Source: an uncultured Litoreibacter sp. (lineage in GTDB: Bacteria; Pseudomonadota; Alphaproteobacteria; Rhodobacterales; Rhodobacteraceae). From it: DNA of 64,000 nucleotides. Location: contig CANLQL010000002.1 of NCBI GenBank assembly GCA_947493265.1, forward strand, positions 682,001-746,000, read 5' to 3'. The notes below the pieces were generated by a model. That model was given only the letters and a program-made list of their open reading frames with translations, was not told where the DNA came from and ran no database searches. How positions within the stretch are numbered: position 1 is the stretch's first letter; every line of letters begins with the position of its first letter. Positions 36,195 to 44,547 of this stretch are shown piece by piece. A program made the position numbers and the translations under genes.

Positions 36195-37529
36195 ATGCCG
36201 AACACCCAGATGACGCCCGGAATAGTTGCGGGCAGATTAGACAGTGATCAACTGAGTGAGAATTTTGCAGACCTGCATCCTCCCTATGCGGGGCATGAAG
36301 CTGCCGTGGCCGCGGATCGGTGCTATTTCTGCCATGATGCACCCTGTATGACGGCGTGCCCCACCGACATCGATATCCCGCTGTTCATTCGCCAAATCCA
36401 GACCGGGACGCCCGATGCGGCGGCCAAGACGATCCTTGGTCAGAACATTCTGGGCGGTATGTGCGCGCGGGTCTGTCCAACTGAAACGCTGTGCGAAGAG
36501 GTTTGCGTGCGCGAGGTTGCAGAAGGCAAACCAGTGGAGATCGGCAGATTGCAAAGGTATGCCACAGATCACCTGATGGCCTCTGGGGAGCATCCGTTTG
36601 AACGCGCGGCAGCGACCGGAAAATCTGTGGCTGTTGTCGGGGCAGGGCCTGCGGGGCTCAGCTGTGCGCATCGTTTGGCGATGCATGGCCATGACGTGAC
36701 GCTTTACGATGCGAAGCCCAAGCCCGGCGGTCTGAACGAGTTTGGGATTGCGGCTTACAAAACCACCCACGACTTTGCCGCCCGCGAAGTCGATTGGCTT
36801 TTGCAAATCGGCGGCATTTCGACAGAGTTTGGCAAGGCGCTGGGGAGCGATCTTGACCTTGCCACTCTGTCGAAACAATTCGACGCGGTTTTTCTGAGTA
36901 TTGGGTTAGGCGGCGTGAACTCCCTGCGCGCCGCAGGCGAGGAGCGAGACGGCGTGGCCGACGCCGTCTCCTTCATCGCCAATCTCAGGCAGGCTGATGA
37001 TTTGTCAAAGCTGAAGGTCGGACGGAACGTCGTGGTTATTGGTGGTGGCATGACGGCGGTCGATGCGGCAGTGCAATCCAAGTTGCTGGGTGCTGAAAAC
37101 GTCACCATCGCGTATCGTCGTGGTCGTGATCAGATGGGGGCCAGCCGGTTTGAACAGGATCTTGCGGCCTCTCACGGGGTGCGCATTCTGCCCCACGCCC
37201 AACCTGTTGCGGTGCATGGCAACGGGGCTGCGGCGGAGGTTGAGTTTGAATATACGACCAGCGCAGATGGCAAGTTGACCGGCACGGGCGAAACCTTCCG
37301 TTTGGCTGCAGATCAGGTCTTCAAGGCAATCGGGCAGACATTGGACGGTGCGCCGGACGGGCTTGAGATTGAAGGTGGCAAGATAAAAGTCGGAGCCAAC
37401 GGGTCCACATCGATCACGGGCGTCTGGGCTGGTGGGGATTGCGCAACTGGCGGCGATGACTTGACCGTGACAGCGGTTGCTGAGGGTCGCGATGCGGCGG
37501 AAGACATCCACGCGAAGCTGATGGGTTAA
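36195..37529 (+). CDS. preT: Dihydropyrimidine dehydrogenase (NAD-dependent) subunit PreT
   Basis: 444-aa GltD-like flavoprotein that passes electrons from NADH to PreA. Cysteine clusters for Fe-S binding occur at CYFCHDAPCMTACPTDID and CARVCPTETLCEEVC. FAD and NAD sites follow at VAVVGAGPAGLSCAHRLA and VVVIGGGMTAVDAA. The start at 36195 has AAGGAA upstream; the track begins 16 codons earlier. Leads an operon with a VOC protein and preA. First step of reductive uracil/thymine breakdown. Confidence 0.92.
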   Translation: MPNTQMTPGIVAGRLDSDQLSENFADLHPPYAGHEAAVAADRCYFCHDAPCMTACPTDIDIPLFIRQIQTGTPDAAAKTILGQNILGGMCARVCPTETLCEEVCVREVAEGKPVEIGRLQRYATDHLMASGEHPFERAAATGKSVAVVGAGPAGLSCAHRLAMHGHDVTLYDAKPKPGGLNEFGIAAYKTTHDFAAREVDWLLQIGGISTEFGKALGSDLDLATLSKQFDAVFLSIGLGGVNSLRAAGEERDGVADAVSFIANLRQADDLSKLKVGRNVVVIGGGMTAVDAAVQSKLLGAENVTIAYRRGRDQMGASRFEQDLAASHGVRILPHAQPVAVHGNGAAAEVEFEYTTSADGKLTGTGETFRLAADQVFKAIGQTLDGAPDGLEIEGGKIKVGANGSTSITGVWAGGDCATGGDDLTVTAVAEGRDAAEDIHAKLMG

Positions 37530-37531
37530 GC

Positions 37532-37921
37532 ATGGCGATCAAGCGGATCAACTTTCAATCCATTCCGATCGAAGATCAGGACCGCGCCATCGCGTTCTAC
37601 AAAGACCATCTTGGTTTTGAGGTGCAGGTCGACGCCCCATATATGGATGGATGGCGGTGGATTTTCATGACCCTGCCGAGGGCCGAAACCCGCCTTCATT
37701 TCGCGAAAACAAGCGAGATGAGTTTTACCGACACGCCCGCGCTTTGTCTGGTTTCAGACGATGTGGATGCAGACGCGGTGCGTTTCAAGAAAAGCGGTAT
37801 AGAGATCACCAACGGTCCCGATGATGCGCCTTGGGCACCTGGGACGCGTTGGTTGATGATCCGCGACAGTGAAAACAATTTGATATTGCTGGAATCCTTT
37901 AAGGAGGCCCCACATGGCTGA
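37532..37921 (+). CDS. VOC (glyoxalase/bleomycin-resistance) fold protein
   Basis: 129-aa VOC-superfamily protein: INFQSIPIEDQDRAIAFYKD at the N terminus and TRWLMIRDSENNLILLESF at the C terminus. A C-terminal glutamate (LLE) could serve as a metal ligand. The expected N-terminal ligand position has Gln or Ser in place of His (INFQSIPI). It begins 2 nt after preT and overlaps preA by 8 nt, so it is translated with the dehydrogenase subunits. Its role there is not known. Confidence 0.8.
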   Translation: MAIKRINFQSIPIEDQDRAIAFYKDHLGFEVQVDAPYMDGWRWIFMTLPRAETRLHFAKTSEMSFTDTPALCLVSDDVDADAVRFKKSGIEITNGPDDAPWAPGTRWLMIRDSENNLILLESFKEAPHG

Positions 37922-39218
37922 TCTAACAAGCACATTTATTGGCATCAAAAGTCCCAACCCGTTCTGGCTGGCTTCGGCACCGCCTACAGACAAGGAATAC
38001 AACGTTCGCCGCGCCTTTGAGGCAGGTTGGGGCGGTGTGGTCTGGAAAACGCTTGGCGCAGAAGGCCCGCCGGTGGTCAATGTCAACGGACCGCGCTACG
38101 GCGCGATCTACGGCGCTGATCGGCGGTTGCTGGGACTGAATAATATTGAATTGATCACCGACCGGCCCTTGCAGACGAATTTACGGGAGATCAAAGCTGT
38201 CAAACGGGACTATCCGGATCGTGCGATGGTTGTCTCCCTGATGGTGCCTTGCGAGGAAGACGCATGGAAGGCGATCTTGCCTGTGGTTGAGGAAACCGGC
38301 GCAGACGGGATTGAGCTGAACTTTGGCTGCCCGCATGGCATGTCAGAACGCGGCATGGGCGCTGCGGTGGGCCAAGTGCCGGAATATATCGAAATGGTGA
38401 CCCGCTGGTGCAAACAGACCACGCGTATGCCAGTGATTGTGAAACTGACACCCAATATTACGGATGTACGCAAACCCGCAGAAGCGGCCAAACGCGGCGG
38501 GGCAGATGCCGTGTCGTTGATCAATACGATCAACTCGATCACGTCCGTTAACCTCGATACGATGTCGCCGGAACCATCGATTGACGGCAAGGGCTCGCAT
38601 GGGGGCTATTGTGGCCCGGCTGTGAAACCCATCGCAATGTCGATGGTTTCCGAGATCGCGCGCAACCCGGAAACACATGGCTTGCCCATCTCAGGCATTG
38701 GCGGCGTGACGACGTGGCGCGATGCGGCGGAGTTTATTTCACTGGGGTGCGGCAATGTGCAAGTTTGCACCGCCGTGATGACCTACGGTTTCAAGATCGT
38801 GTCTGAGATGGTCTCAGGGCTCTCAGATTGGATGGACGAAAAGGGATATAGTTCGGTCGACGAGGTCGTCGGACGCGCGATTCCAAATGTCACGGATTGG
38901 CAATATCTGAACCTCAACTATGTTGCCAAGGCGAAGATTTCACAGGCTGATTGCATCAAATGTGGGCGCTGCTATGCCGCTTGTGAGGATACATCGCATC
39001 AGGCAATTTCAATGTCAGAAGATCGCACGTTTGAAGTGATCGACGCGGAATGCGTGGCCTGCAATCTTTGTGTGAATGTCTGCCCCGTCGAGGGATGCAT
39101 CACGATGGAGCCGATGGCCACGGGTGAAACTGATCCGCGTACGGGCAAACCTGTCGAACCTGACTACGCAAACTGGACAACGCATCCCAACAATCCCGGT
39201 GCGGTTGCGGCCGAATGA
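37914..39218 (+). CDS. preA: Dihydropyrimidine dehydrogenase (NAD-dependent) subunit PreA
   Basis: 434-aa catalytic subunit that reduces uracil or thymine to the 5,6-dihydro compound. The FMN TIM barrel fills about residues 1-330, with IELNFGCPHGMSERGMG around the catalytic region and LPISGIGGVTTWRDAAEFI near the phosphate site. Two [4Fe-4S] motifs follow, CIKCGRCYAACED and CVACNLCVNVCP. Overlaps the VOC gene in front and the secreted-protein gene behind. Confidence 0.95.
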   Translation: MADLTSTFIGIKSPNPFWLASAPPTDKEYNVRRAFEAGWGGVVWKTLGAEGPPVVNVNGPRYGAIYGADRRLLGLNNIELITDRPLQTNLREIKAVKRDYPDRAMVVSLMVPCEEDAWKAILPVVEETGADGIELNFGCPHGMSERGMGAAVGQVPEYIEMVTRWCKQTTRMPVIVKLTPNITDVRKPAEAAKRGGADAVSLINTINSITSVNLDTMSPEPSIDGKGSHGGYCGPAVKPIAMSMVSEIARNPETHGLPISGIGGVTTWRDAAEFISLGCGNVQVCTAVMTYGFKIVSEMVSGLSDWMDEKGYSSVDEVVGRAIPNVTDWQYLNLNYVAKAKISQADCIKCGRCYAACEDTSHQAISMSEDRTFEVIDAECVACNLCVNVCPVEGCITMEPMATGETDPRTGKPVEPDYANWTTHPNNPGAVAAE

Positions 39219-39733
39219 AACTGGCACTTGCGCTGGGGCTTGCACTTTGCGGCCCGGTTCATGCCGCTGTTGACGGCTGTTTGCTTGGCACGTGGGAGTT
39301 GCCCAACCCGGACGTGACGCAAGTGCTGAAGAACAGGCTTGGATCGGTGGACCTGGAAAAAGCGCAGCTTTTCGCAGTGGCGACGGTTGGGCCTGATGGG
39401 GCGCTAACTGGAACCGTCAGCGACGGGCATGCGACGTTTCGTCAAAGCGGTGCAACCTTTGAGGCGTTCGTCTCCGGGCGGTTTGAACTGATCATTTCGA
39501 CCAAGAACGGCGAACTGACCTCCGAGATTATCGATGCGAAAACCAAAGGCCGTGTGCATCTGGTTATTCCAAACGCCGAAAACCCGGTATTGCAGGAAAT
39601 GAATGCGGGGATGGAGGCGATCACGGAACGTGTTCACGTGCATAAATATACCTGCACGCGTGACAAGGTTGTCCTGGAAAACCTGTCTGGGACAGCCTCG
39701 CCGTTTGACGTGTGGGTTCGTCAGAAGCCTTAA
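39215..39733 (+). CDS. Secreted lipocalin-like hypothetical protein
   Basis: 172 aa with a clear signal peptide (MKLALALGLALCGPVHA). The mature part begins AVDGCLLGTWELPNPDV, where GTWEL resembles the GxW start of lipocalin-like barrels. Two cysteines remain after cleavage (DGCLL and KYTCTRD) and could form one disulfide. The ATG overlaps the preA stop, so it is cotranscribed with the dehydrogenase. No family I can name. Confidence 0.75.
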   Translation: MKLALALGLALCGPVHAAVDGCLLGTWELPNPDVTQVLKNRLGSVDLEKAQLFAVATVGPDGALTGTVSDGHATFRQSGATFEAFVSGRFELIISTKNGELTSEIIDAKTKGRVHLVIPNAENPVLQEMNAGMEAITERVHVHKYTCTRDKVVLENLSGTASPFDVWVRQKP

Positions 39734-39826
39734 AATCCGGCGCAAATTTGCGAAGAATTAACCTCGTTGGTGTTTGGTCTTCTGAACGGGCAGCGTTACG
39801 GCGTTGCGAAAATTGAAGCCTTAGCG

Positions 39827-40579
39827 ATGCAACCCCAGTCAGATATCCATCAAACAACGCCGACTTATTATGAACCAGCGTCCCCGCAGGAAGCGTTGGA
39901 TCAGCACAAATTACGTGTTCTGATTGATGAACTTGCGCAGACGCGTGGCCTGACAATTCAGATGTCGCTGCGTGCTACGATGATTGTCGCGACAGAAGAC
40001 GAAGATGCGCGGAAAGCCGCGGCGGAAGAGTTTCTGGAAATGGCGGCGCAGTTTGATCGGATACTGGAAATGGTGTTCGGGTCATCGCCGATTGATGGCA
40101 TCCCGTTGGAACGGCTCAGCTGGCTTCGCCGGATCGCGGCCAAAAACAACAGTCGCGAAGCGCGAATGCGTGATGTTCAGGGGGCAGTGGGGTCACTGTC
40201 TCAACGCTTGTCGGGGGGCGAGTCGCCCAGTTATGACCAAGTTCGCCATTTCTACGTCGACAATTTTCCAGTCGTACGGGACGATATGACGGCGATTATC
40301 TGGGACCTTTGGGCCGATCTTGACGCGCAACGTGATGACGCGGTGCAGGGCATGAAAACCTTGTCTGAAACGCTGAGTTCGACATTGGGTGATATCAAGC
40401 GCATCTCGATGACCGTGCGGATGATTTCGTTGAACGCGGCTGTTTTGGCGTCGCGTGCCGGGGAAAAGGGTGCAGGCTTTAGTGTCATTGCAACCGAAGT
40501 GCGCAGCCTTGCGGAGAAAATACAATCCTCCGCCAATCGGGCCAATAACGTCCTGAAAGAAATGGATTTTCGTCGCTGA
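39827..40579 (+). CDS. Small cytoplasmic protein with a chemoreceptor-tip-like C terminus
   Basis: 250 aa from the ATG at 39827; the track adds 20 residues from a TTG, and neither start has a strong ribosome site. The middle is helical and charged with no membrane span. Near residues 200-240, RMISLNAAVLASRAGEKGAG and FSVIATEVRSLAEKIQSSAN match the hairpin tip of methyl-accepting chemotaxis proteins. The long flanking signalling helices and methylation regions are missing. It follows the pre operon and is convergent with rutR. Possibly a soluble signalling protein. Confidence 0.72.
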   Translation: MQPQSDIHQTTPTYYEPASPQEALDQHKLRVLIDELAQTRGLTIQMSLRATMIVATEDEDARKAAAEEFLEMAAQFDRILEMVFGSSPIDGIPLERLSWLRRIAAKNNSREARMRDVQGAVGSLSQRLSGGESPSYDQVRHFYVDNFPVVRDDMTAIIWDLWADLDAQRDDAVQGMKTLSETLSSTLGDIKRISMTVRMISLNAAVLASRAGEKGAGFSVIATEVRSLAEKIQSSANRANNVLKEMDFRR

Positions 40580-40586
40580 ATGGCGT

Positions 40587-41216
40587 TTATTCTGAGGGTG
40601 GCGTCAGGGTTCTGGTAAACAGCGTTTCAAGGTAGGCAGCCGCGTCGTCAAACGGGTCTTTGTCCCCGAGGACTGCCCGGATCTGCACATCGAAATCTGC
40701 GTAATGCTGGGTCAGCGACCAAATCGAAAAGATAAGATGGTGCGGATTGACCGGGGCAAGCTGCCCGCTGTCGCACCAAGCCTGAATGATCGCGGCTTTT
40801 TCGTCGACAAGGTCTTTCAACTCTCCCTGCAGGCCATCGATCATTCGCGGCGCGCCCTGCACGATTTCATTCGCGAACAAACGGCTTTCGCGGGGAAATT
40901 CACGGCTCATCTGAAGCTTGCGCTGCACATAGGCGAGGATTTCAGCCAGTGGGTTACCGTCCGCGTTCATTTCGCGCAGTGGATCAAGCCATGTGGTCAT
41001 AAGATCGGAGAGAAGATCGATATGGATCGCCTCTTTCGAGGAGAAATAATACAGCAGATTTGGCTTGGACAGCCCAGCCTCAGCGGCAATCTGGTCCAGC
41101 GTTGCACCGCGAAACCCGTGGTTTGAAAACACTTCCAACGCCGCTGTACGGATCAGATCGGTGTTCTTTTTCTGGATGCGCGTTTGGGGTTTCATCGGCG
41201 CGGGTGGTTGGTTCAT
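40587..41216 (-). CDS. rutR: TetR-family pyrimidine-catabolism regulator RutR
   Basis: 209-aa TetR protein with the RutR-type C-terminal domain. The helix-turn-helix runs through FSNHGFRGATLDQIAAEAGL and SKPNLLYYFSSKEAIH. SLTQHYADFDVQIRAVLG near the C terminus is typical of RutR, which binds uracil or thymine and then releases DNA. A second ATG at 41195 is possible. It sits between the two halves of the pyrimidine locus, divergent from hyuC, with a strong RutR-like box between. Confidence 0.9.
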   Translation of the reverse strand: MNQPPAPMKPQTRIQKKNTDLIRTAALEVFSNHGFRGATLDQIAAEAGLSKPNLLYYFSSKEAIHIDLLSDLMTTWLDPLREMNADGNPLAEILAYVQRKLQMSREFPRESRLFANEIVQGAPRMIDGLQGELKDLVDEKAAIIQAWCDSGQLAPVNPHHLIFSIWSLTQHYADFDVQIRAVLGDKDPFDDAAAYLETLFTRTLTPPSE

Positions 41217-41321
41217 TTTCGTACGGTCCGGTGATTGCTCAATTTGTGTTCAATTGGCGTGTAAATATGCGGTTTGACGGTCGAATTCCTTGACTGGCTT
41301 ACCTGCTCTGCTAGCGTAGCT

Positions 41322-41337
41322 TTGACCAGCCGGTCAA
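41322..41337. promoter_or_regulatory. RutR operator upstream of hyuC
   Basis: TTGACCAGCCGGTCAA matches the RutR consensus TTGACCAnnTGGTCAA at 13 of 14 fixed positions. It lies 28 nt before the hyuC ATG in the rutR-hyuC divergent gap, where a repressor would block transcription. Confidence 0.78.
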
Positions 41338-41365
41338 AAATCATCAGAGCGGAGATGGGGGTTTC

Positions 41366-42643
41366 ATGTCAAACCAAAATAGCAGTTCTGGAAAGAATGC
41401 ACCTGGTGAGAATCTGAAAATTGACGGAGCCCGGCTTTGGGACAGCCTGATGGAAATGGCCAAGATCGGACCGGGTATTGCAGGAGGCAACAACCGCCAG
41501 ACACTGACGGACGAAGACGGGGAAGGCCGGGCGCTGTTTGCAAGCTGGTGCAAGGCCGCTGGCTGCACGATGGGGCTTGATCAAATGGGTAATATGTTTG
41601 CCCATCGCCCCGGCACGGACCCCGACGCCCTGCCGGTCTATGTCGGCTCGCATCTGGATACCCAACCAACCGGCGGCAAGTATGATGGCGTGTTGGGCGT
41701 GCTTGGCGGGCTAGAGATTATTCGCAGCCTCAACGATCTGGGGATCAAGACAAAGCATCCGATCGTGGTGACGAATTTCACCAATGAGGAAGGGACGCGC
41801 TATGCCCCGGCGATGCTGTCATCGGGCGTGTTTGCGGGCATTCACACGCAAGACTGGGCCTATGGGCGCGAAGACGCAGATGGCAAAGCCTTCGGTGACG
41901 AATTGAAGCGAATTGGCTGGCGCGGGGACGAAGAAACCGGTGCCCGTAAGATGCATGCGTTTTTTGAGTTGCATATCGAACAAGGCCCTATCCTTGAGGC
42001 CGAAAATTGCGACATTGGCGTCGTGACGCATGGACAGGGGCTTAGCTGGACGCAGGTAACGATCACCGGCAAAGACAGTCACACAGGCTCCACACCGATG
42101 CCGATGCGTAAGGATGCGGGGCTTGGGATGGCACGGGTTCTTGAGCTGGTGAACGAGATTGCGCTGAGCCATGCACCGCATGCAGTTGGGGCTGCGGGCC
42201 ATATCGATGCGTATCCGAACTCGCGCAATGTGATTCCGGGCAAAACAGTTTTTACGATTGATTTCCGGTCCCCGGATCTCAGCGTCATTGAAGATATGGA
42301 AGCCCGGCTGAAGGCCGGGGCCAAGACGATTTGTGACGATATGGGGCTAGACGTTGAATTTGAAAAAGTCGGCGGGTTTGATCCGGTCACCTTTGACGAA
42401 GGCTGCGTCAGTGCCGTGCGCACGGCCGCGCAACGCTTGGGCTTGTCGCATATGGATTTGATCTCTGGTGCCGGTCATGACGCGTGCTGGATCAACCGGG
42501 TTGCCCCGACGGCGATGGTGATGTGTCCGTGCGTCGATGGGCTCAGCCATAATGAAGCCGAAGAAATTAGCCCGGCATGGGCCGAAGCAGGCGCAAATGT
42601 CCTGTTCCATGCCGTTGTCGAAACAGCGGAGATTGTGGCTTGA
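41366..42643 (+). CDS. hyuC: N-carbamoyl-beta-alanine amidohydrolase (beta-ureidopropionase)
   Basis: 425-aa M20-family Zn-dependent amidase of the AllC/HyuC group; third step of reductive pyrimidine breakdown. Metal-binding blocks are VGSHLDTQPTGGKYDG, TNFTNEEGTRYAPAML, ELHIEQGPILE and GLSHNEAEEI. The dimer-lid element GKDSHTGSTPM is present. Context (PreTA and dihydropyrimidinase) favours N-carbamoyl-beta-alanine over allantoate or hydantoin acids. A TTG-started small gene overlaps its stop. Confidence 0.9.
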   Translation: MSNQNSSSGKNAPGENLKIDGARLWDSLMEMAKIGPGIAGGNNRQTLTDEDGEGRALFASWCKAAGCTMGLDQMGNMFAHRPGTDPDALPVYVGSHLDTQPTGGKYDGVLGVLGGLEIIRSLNDLGIKTKHPIVVTNFTNEEGTRYAPAMLSSGVFAGIHTQDWAYGREDADGKAFGDELKRIGWRGDEETGARKMHAFFELHIEQGPILEAENCDIGVVTHGQGLSWTQVTITGKDSHTGSTPMPMRKDAGLGMARVLELVNEIALSHAPHAVGAAGHIDAYPNSRNVIPGKTVFTIDFRSPDLSVIEDMEARLKAGAKTICDDMGLDVEFEKVGGFDPVTFDEGCVSAVRTAAQRLGLSHMDLISGAGHDACWINRVAPTAMVMCPCVDGLSHNEAEEISPAWAEAGANVLFHAVVETAEIVA

Positions 42644-42870
42644 GCGCCGAGAAAAACCTGAGCTTTGTCTATGCGATCCTTCTGGCCACGATCGGCGTCG
42701 GTGCGGCGTTCATCGCGGTTTTTCCAATGGGTCTAAATTTCGCCGGTGATGGGACGCTGTCCAGCTTGGGATCGAACATCTTCGCGGCGATCCTGACTTG
42801 CAGCGGGGCAGGTTTTGCGCTGGGCGTGGTGCTGGAGATTTTGCTGCGGCGCAACTCGGGCTCTGAATAG
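42640..42870 (+). CDS. Small two-helix membrane protein
   Basis: 76 aa, TTG start overlapping the hyuC stop by four bases, with GCGGAG upstream; the track shows it only as a longer reading. Two hydrophobic helices (FVYAILLATIGVGAAFIAVF and IFAAILTCSGAGFALGVVLE) are joined by a glycine-rich loop. It ends with basic LLRRNSGSE. No known family. Tight coupling to hyuC supports a real gene. Confidence 0.65.
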   Translation: MSAEKNLSFVYAILLATIGVGAAFIAVFPMGLNFAGDGTLSSLGSNIFAAILTCSGAGFALGVVLEILLRRNSGSE

Positions 42871-42903
42871 GTTCAAAAAGAATAATATGTGGGAGACATC
42901 TCA

Positions 42904-44367
42904 ATGACTAAAGTCATCAAGGGCGGCACGGTCGTCACGGCGGACCGGCAATATGCAGCGGATGTGCTGATCGAGGGTGAAAAGATCCTTGAGATCGGGC
43001 CTGACCTCAAAGGTGATGACGTTATTGATGCGGAAGGCGCCTATGTGATCCCCGGCGGGATTGATCCTCATACCCATCTTGAGATGCCATTTATGGGGAC
43101 CACCGCCGCGGAAACGTTTGAATCGGGGACGTTTGCAGCTGCGGCGGGTGGAACCACGATGCTGGTTGATTTTTGCCTGCCCGGCGAAGATGGAAGCCTG
43201 CTGAACGCGATTGACGCGTGGGACAAGAAATCGAAGGACCAGATTTGCTGCGATATCTCGTATCATATGGCGATCACCGGCTGGAATGAGAATATTTTCA
43301 ATGAGATGGCCGACGTTGTTAGCAAACGCGGGATCAACACATTCAAGCATTTTATGGCCTATAAAGGCGCGTTGATGATCGAAGATGACGAGATGTACGC
43401 GTCGTTCAAACGCTGTGCAGAACTTGGTGCCATGCCGTTGGTTCATGCTGAAAATGGCGACATCGTTCAGGAATTGCAGCAGAAATATTTCGCTGAAGGG
43501 ATCACTGGCCCGGAAGGGCATGCCTATTCGCGGCCACCTGAGGTGGAAGGCGAGGCCGCGAACCGGGCGATCATGATTGCGGACGCTGCTGGCACGCCGC
43601 TTTACATCGTGCATGTGTCTTGCGAGCAGGCGCATGAGGCTATTCGGCGCGCGCGGCAGAAAGGAATGCGGGTCTATGGAGAGCCGTTGATCCAGCACCT
43701 GACGTTGGACGAGTCCGAGTATTTCAACAAGGATTGGCAATATGCAGCGCGTCGTGTGATGAGCCCGCCTTTCCGTTCAAAAGATCATCAAGACGGGCTT
43801 TGGGCAGGGCTTGCAGCAGGGTCTTTGCAAGTGGTGGCCACAGATCATGCGGCGTTCACTGACAAGCAAAAACAGATGGGACTGGACAACTTCGCGATGA
43901 TCCCAAATGGGACCGGCGGCCTGGAAGAACGCATGGCGATGCTGTGGACGCGCGGGGTCGAAACCGGGCGTTTGACACCCGAGGAATTTGTCGCGGTTAC
44001 CTCCAGCAACATCGCCAGGATTTTGAACATCTACCCGCAAAAAGGCGCATTAGTGCCGGGGGCGGATGCGGATGTGGTTGTTTGGGATCCGAAAATTCAC
44101 CGCACTGTCACGGTTGCGTCGCAGAAATCTATCATTGATTACAATGTGTTCGAAGGGATGGAGCTGAAAGCGCAGGCACGATATACCTTGTCGCGAGGCG
44201 ATGTTGTGTGGGCGTATGGCCAAAACAGCCAGCCGCAACCCGGTCGCGGTAAGTTCGTGCGCAGACCTGCTTTCGCCAGTGCAAATACTGCGCTGAGCCG
44301 TTGGAAAGCGCTGACAACACCACGTAAGATCGAGCGTGATCCAATGAATATTCCGTCGGGCGTTTAG
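42904..44367 (+). CDS. hydA: Dihydropyrimidinase
   Basis: 487-aa cyclic amidohydrolase that opens dihydrouracil to N-carbamoyl-beta-alanine. Zinc ligands: DPHTHLEMPFMG, the carbamylated lysine in FKHFMAYKGALM, HAENGD, VHVSCEQAHEA and ATDHAAF. The start at 42904 (MTKVIKGGTVVTADRQ) has GGGAGA upstream. Second step of the pathway. C-terminal RGKFVRRPAF is typical of bacterial dihydropyrimidinases. Confidence 0.95.
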   Translation: MTKVIKGGTVVTADRQYAADVLIEGEKILEIGPDLKGDDVIDAEGAYVIPGGIDPHTHLEMPFMGTTAAETFESGTFAAAAGGTTMLVDFCLPGEDGSLLNAIDAWDKKSKDQICCDISYHMAITGWNENIFNEMADVVSKRGINTFKHFMAYKGALMIEDDEMYASFKRCAELGAMPLVHAENGDIVQELQQKYFAEGITGPEGHAYSRPPEVEGEAANRAIMIADAAGTPLYIVHVSCEQAHEAIRRARQKGMRVYGEPLIQHLTLDESEYFNKDWQYAARRVMSPPFRSKDHQDGLWAGLAAGSLQVVATDHAAFTDKQKQMGLDNFAMIPNGTGGLEERMAMLWTRGVETGRLTPEEFVAVTSSNIARILNIYPQKGALVPGADADVVVWDPKIHRTVTVASQKSIIDYNVFEGMELKAQARYTLSRGDVVWAYGQNSQPQPGRGKFVRRPAFASANTALSRWKALTTPRKIERDPMNIPSGV

Positions 44368-44406
44368 ACGGGTCGGAATGCAAACAGGATCAAGGCTGGG
44401 GGCGAT

Positions 44407-44547
44407 ATGAAAGTAGTATTGATAGGTGCGCTCATCTTGTTGGCGATTGCCGCATGGGTGAACACCAATCCGTTGGCGGATGGCTTGTTCATTTTTGCGT
44501 CTTTCGTTTTGGGCGGTTTGTGGTCCAAGCAGGTGGCAAATGACTAG
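44407..44547 (+). CDS. Very small membrane protein between hydA and the transporter genes
   Basis: 46 aa, below the ORF-track cutoff. The ATG at 44407 has GGGGGCGAT in front and the stop directly abuts the next gene's ATG. It reads MKVVLIGALILLAIAAWV, then NTNPLADG, then a second hydrophobic stretch LFIFASFVLGGLW and SKQVAND. Predicted two-helix inner-membrane peptide. Length and position suggest a helper of the ABC transporter. No known family. Confidence 0.6.
   Translation: MKVVLIGALILLAIAAWVNTNPLADGLFIFASFVLGGLWSKQVAND

Noticed and set aside
42901-43740. 279-aa minus-strand ORF opposite hydA
   Set aside because: Shadow of dihydropyrimidinase, whose metal ligands are all in the plus frame.
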